Source: Gammaproteobacteria bacterium
GTDB taxonomy: Bacteria > Pseudomonadota > Gammaproteobacteria > Thiohalobacterales > Thiohalobacteraceae
Reading direction: 5' to 3'
NCBI GenBank assembly: GCA_019911805.1
Contig: JAIOJV010000098.1
Coordinates: 1 to 64,000, forward strand
Length of the DNA stretch: 64,000 bases
Both the position numbers and the translations under genes were made by a program. A model generated the notes under the pieces. That model searched no databases, was not told the origin of the DNA, and was given only the letters and a program-made list of their open reading frames with translations. This document shows positions 62,272-64,000 of the stretch, piece by piece (within the stretch, counting starts at the first letter, position 1; each line of letters opens with the position of its first letter).

Positions 62272-62499
62272 GTGACCGACCATGCCAACTATTTTGAATA
62301 CCTCCGCAGCCGCCTTGGCCTCCTGTATCGCCGGCTGATGGAGGCCGACTGTCTGCTATTCCCCAACGGTAGTTTCGATGGCGTGGTGGGCGCGTCCGGG
62401 TTCTCCTGCGGCGATGTCTTCCACACACTCATGAAAAGCCGGTGGCTGGCCTCCTGGCCGCCGCAATACTGCCTGTACGGCATCTTTGAGCGGTCCTGA
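62272..62499 (+). pseudogene. Methyltransferase remnant with internal deletion
   Basis: From GTG 62272 the frame reads VTDHANYFEYLRSRLGLLYR, typical of the start of a glycan-locus methyltransferase, but then jumps to MEADCLLFPNGSFDGVV, which normally follows motif I about 60-70 residues later. The SAM motif itself is missing, and after FDGVV the sequence is no longer family-like. An open frame of 76 codons remains. Surrounding gap 62148-62504. Confidence 0.65.
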
Positions 62500-62504
62500 G
62501 GTTC

Positions 62505-63245
62505 ATGGGGCTCGTCACCGTCTCCATTATCAGCCATGGGCACGGCGCGCTGCTGCCGGGACTGCTCGAGGATCTTGCCGCCTGCCCCGAGGTCTCCGCT
62601 GTCGTCCTTACCCGCAACATCCCCGAGCCGGACATCGCCTTCGCGCAGCCGGAGCGTCTGACGGTGATCGACAATCCACGGCCGAAGGGCTTCGGTACGA
62701 ACCACAATGCGGCCTTTCGCGCCGCGCGGACGCCGTTCTTTCTGGTACTCAATCCCGATGTGCGGCTGGAAGGCAATCCCTTTCCCACGCTGCTTGCCTG
62801 CCTGGAGGACGAGCGGATCGCGCTGTGCGCCCCCGCGGCGGTGAATCCGACTGGCACGATGGAGTGCAGTGCGCGGCAGTTTCCGTCCCCGACTGATCTG
62901 ATGCTGAAGGCGTTCGGGCGTTACGACGGCCATCTGCAGTACGCGCTCGGTGATCCGCCCCGGACGGCGCCCTGGGTGGCGGGCATGTTCATGCTGATCC
63001 GTAGCACGGACTACGCGGCCATCGGCGGCTTCGACGAGGGCTTCTTCCTCTATTACGAGGACGTGGATCTGTGTGCGCGGCTGTGGCGATCGGGGCAGCG
63101 GGTGACGCTGTGCCCGGCAGTGCAGGTGGTGCACGACGCGCGCCGTGCCAGCCACCGCAATCTACGGCACATGGGATGGCATGCCGTGAGCATGGCGCGC
63201 TATTTCCGCAAGTACACGCTGCGTCCAGGGCTGCCCGCGCCATGA
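62505..63245 (+). CDS. GT2 glycosyltransferase
   Basis: 246 residues. VTVSIISHGHGALLPGLLED opens a GT-A fold; NPRPKGFGTNHNAAFRAA and FFLVLNPDVRLEGNPFP carry the DxD equivalent; GGFDEGFFLYYEDVDLCARL is the catalytic ED motif. Similar to the GT2 gene upstream but without the C-terminal membrane segment. Ends 212 bp before the flippase gene; that gap shows no feature. Confidence 0.87.
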   Translation: MGLVTVSIISHGHGALLPGLLEDLAACPEVSAVVLTRNIPEPDIAFAQPERLTVIDNPRPKGFGTNHNAAFRAARTPFFLVLNPDVRLEGNPFPTLLACLEDERIALCAPAAVNPTGTMECSARQFPSPTDLMLKAFGRYDGHLQYALGDPPRTAPWVAGMFMLIRSTDYAAIGGFDEGFFLYYEDVDLCARLWRSGQRVTLCPAVQVVHDARRASHRNLRHMGWHAVSMARYFRKYTLRPGLPAP

Positions 63246-63457
63246 TCGGCCGGCGTGGGGGGTGGACGGTGTCTTCGTTGACGGGACGCGGCACTGCTGC
63301 GGTCTGGCATGGGCGGGCGTGTCACCCGGGAGGCTCGCTGGGCACTTCTCATGGATATTGCGGGGTTATGAACGAATGGATGAAGCCCGGTATCGGTGGG
63401 AACCGGCGTATGCCAGGTACATGACGTGACTCGCCACCGGCAGGGATTACGCCATCC

Positions 63458-64000
63458 ATGAGTCGTCTGCGCGAATATGTTTCCAACACGTCCTGGTTGG
63501 CCTTGGAGCGGCTGTTCCGGATGGCAGTCGGCCTGGTGGGGTGGCTATACGTCGCCCGCTACCTCGGTCCTGAGGATTTCGGTCTTCTAAATTATGCGCT
63601 GAGTTTTGTGGGGCTTTTTGCAACCGTCGCGGCATTGGGTGTCGACCAGTTGCTGCTGCGGGAACTCGTGCGGCAGCCGTCTTCGCAGGCGGTTTTTCTG
63701 GGGACGGCCGCAGGCCTGCGGCTGGCCGGCAGTGTCGCGGCAATCGTGGTCATATCCGTTCTTCTATTGCTGATCGGGGGTGACACTGAAGAACGTCTGC
63801 TCATCTGGATCATTTCGATCACGCTGCTCTTACAGTCATTGGGTGGGATCGAAAGCCACTTCGCGGCTCAGGTCAGATCCAAGTATGTCGTCTATGTCCA
63901 GCTGGTACAGTCGACTTTGTCGCTGCTCCTGCGTATCGCGCTTGTGGAGCTCGAGGTGCCGCTGGTGTGGTTTGCCGTCGCGTTGACTCTGGATAGTGTG
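63458..64000 (+). CDS. Polysaccharide flippase (Wzx/MATE-like), partial
   Basis: The first 181 codons; the frame stays open to the window end. MSRLREYVSNTSWLALERLF then RMAVGLVGWLYVARYLGPED is the standard start of Wzx/RfbX O-antigen flippases; at least four membrane segments follow (ALSFVGLFATVAALGVDQLL, LAGSVAAIVVISVLLLLIGG). A second lipid-linked glycan export system next to an ABC exporter suggests that this region serves more than one polysaccharide or is a junction of two loci. Confidence 0.88.
   Translation, partial: MSRLREYVSNTSWLALERLFRMAVGLVGWLYVARYLGPEDFGLLNYALSFVGLFATVAALGVDQLLLRELVRQPSSQAVFLGTAAGLRLAGSVAAIVVISVLLLLIGGDTEERLLIWIISITLLLQSLGGIESHFAAQVRSKYVVYVQLVQSTLSLLLRIALVELEVPLVWFAVALTLDSV

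Overview
The window looks like a chromosomal segment of a high-GC gammaproteobacterium. The gene order mtnA-gyrA-serC-serA-pheA-hisC-tyrA-aroA-cmk-rpsA-ihfB-lapA-lapB-pyrF-comEA is a gammaproteobacterial core arrangement. The hpnCDE squalene genes, the ubiG/gph pair and the many interspersed palindromic repeats would fit a Chromatiales-like sulfur or environmental lineage, but the exact taxon cannot be fixed from this sequence. No rRNA, tRNA, CRISPR array or intact insertion sequence was seen.

Layout. 1-2581: scpA (end only), scpB, rluB and a MagIII/EndoIII-like DNA glycosylase, all on +. 3031-9354: c-di-GMP signalling genes (a diguanylate cyclase, then an HD-GYP + GGDEF-EAL operon on -), a periplasmic double thioredoxin and a YciK-like SDR. 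9994-18245 on -: hpnE, hpnD, hpnC, rmuC, gph, ubiG, mtaD. 18304-20122 on -: an MscS channel and an OmpA-like protein. 20315-38007 on +: the long housekeeping block. 38278-40232: a two-gene receiver-CheC / PAS-GGDEF module lying between the intact comEA and a decayed second copy of the comEA 3' end. 40719-43279: manC, an MntA-HepT toxin-antitoxin pair, then a second partial copy of the manC 3' end. 43289-64000: an ABC-transporter-dependent surface polysaccharide locus. It holds wzm, wzt, a 1576-residue sulfotransferase/coiled-coil/WbsX/GT2/GT4 fusion, several methyltransferases, a GT-C membrane protein, a split transketolase, an epimerase-GT2 fusion, two pseudogenes with internal deletions, two more GT2 enzymes and the start of a flippase. 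From about 44.1 to 60.7 kb the DNA is visibly more AT-rich than the rest, which fits horizontal acquisition.

What stands out. (1) Four families of interspersed repeats fill most gaps: A, 9-bp periodic AAGGACACx arms; B, 10-bp periodic CACGGAAxxA arms; C, REP-like GTAGGAGCGGCATTCCTGCCGC; D, GTAGGGTGCGTCGGCGC. Family A hairpins sit just 5' of serC, serA, pheA, hisC and aroA, and form four tandem 119/113-bp units between gyrA and serC. (2) Two separate two-gene modules are each bracketed by a direct duplication of the 3' end of the gene upstream, which suggests a shared insertion route. (3) ubiG lies between 127-bp, about 97% identical inverted repeats; comparing the copies shows a REP-containing insertion or deletion bounded by ACAGG. 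(4) The large fusion protein carries a DNA-level tandem 43-residue duplication in its coiled coil. Next to a Wzm/Wzt exporter with a C-terminal Wzt domain, it is a candidate chain-terminating molecular ruler, which is the most attractive candidate for an undescribed system here.

Functionally, the housekeeping block supplies serine, aromatic amino acids, histidine, pyrimidines, translation (S1), IHF and LPS control (LapAB). MtaD and MtnA belong to methylthioadenosine salvage. ManC would feed GDP-mannose to the polysaccharide locus.
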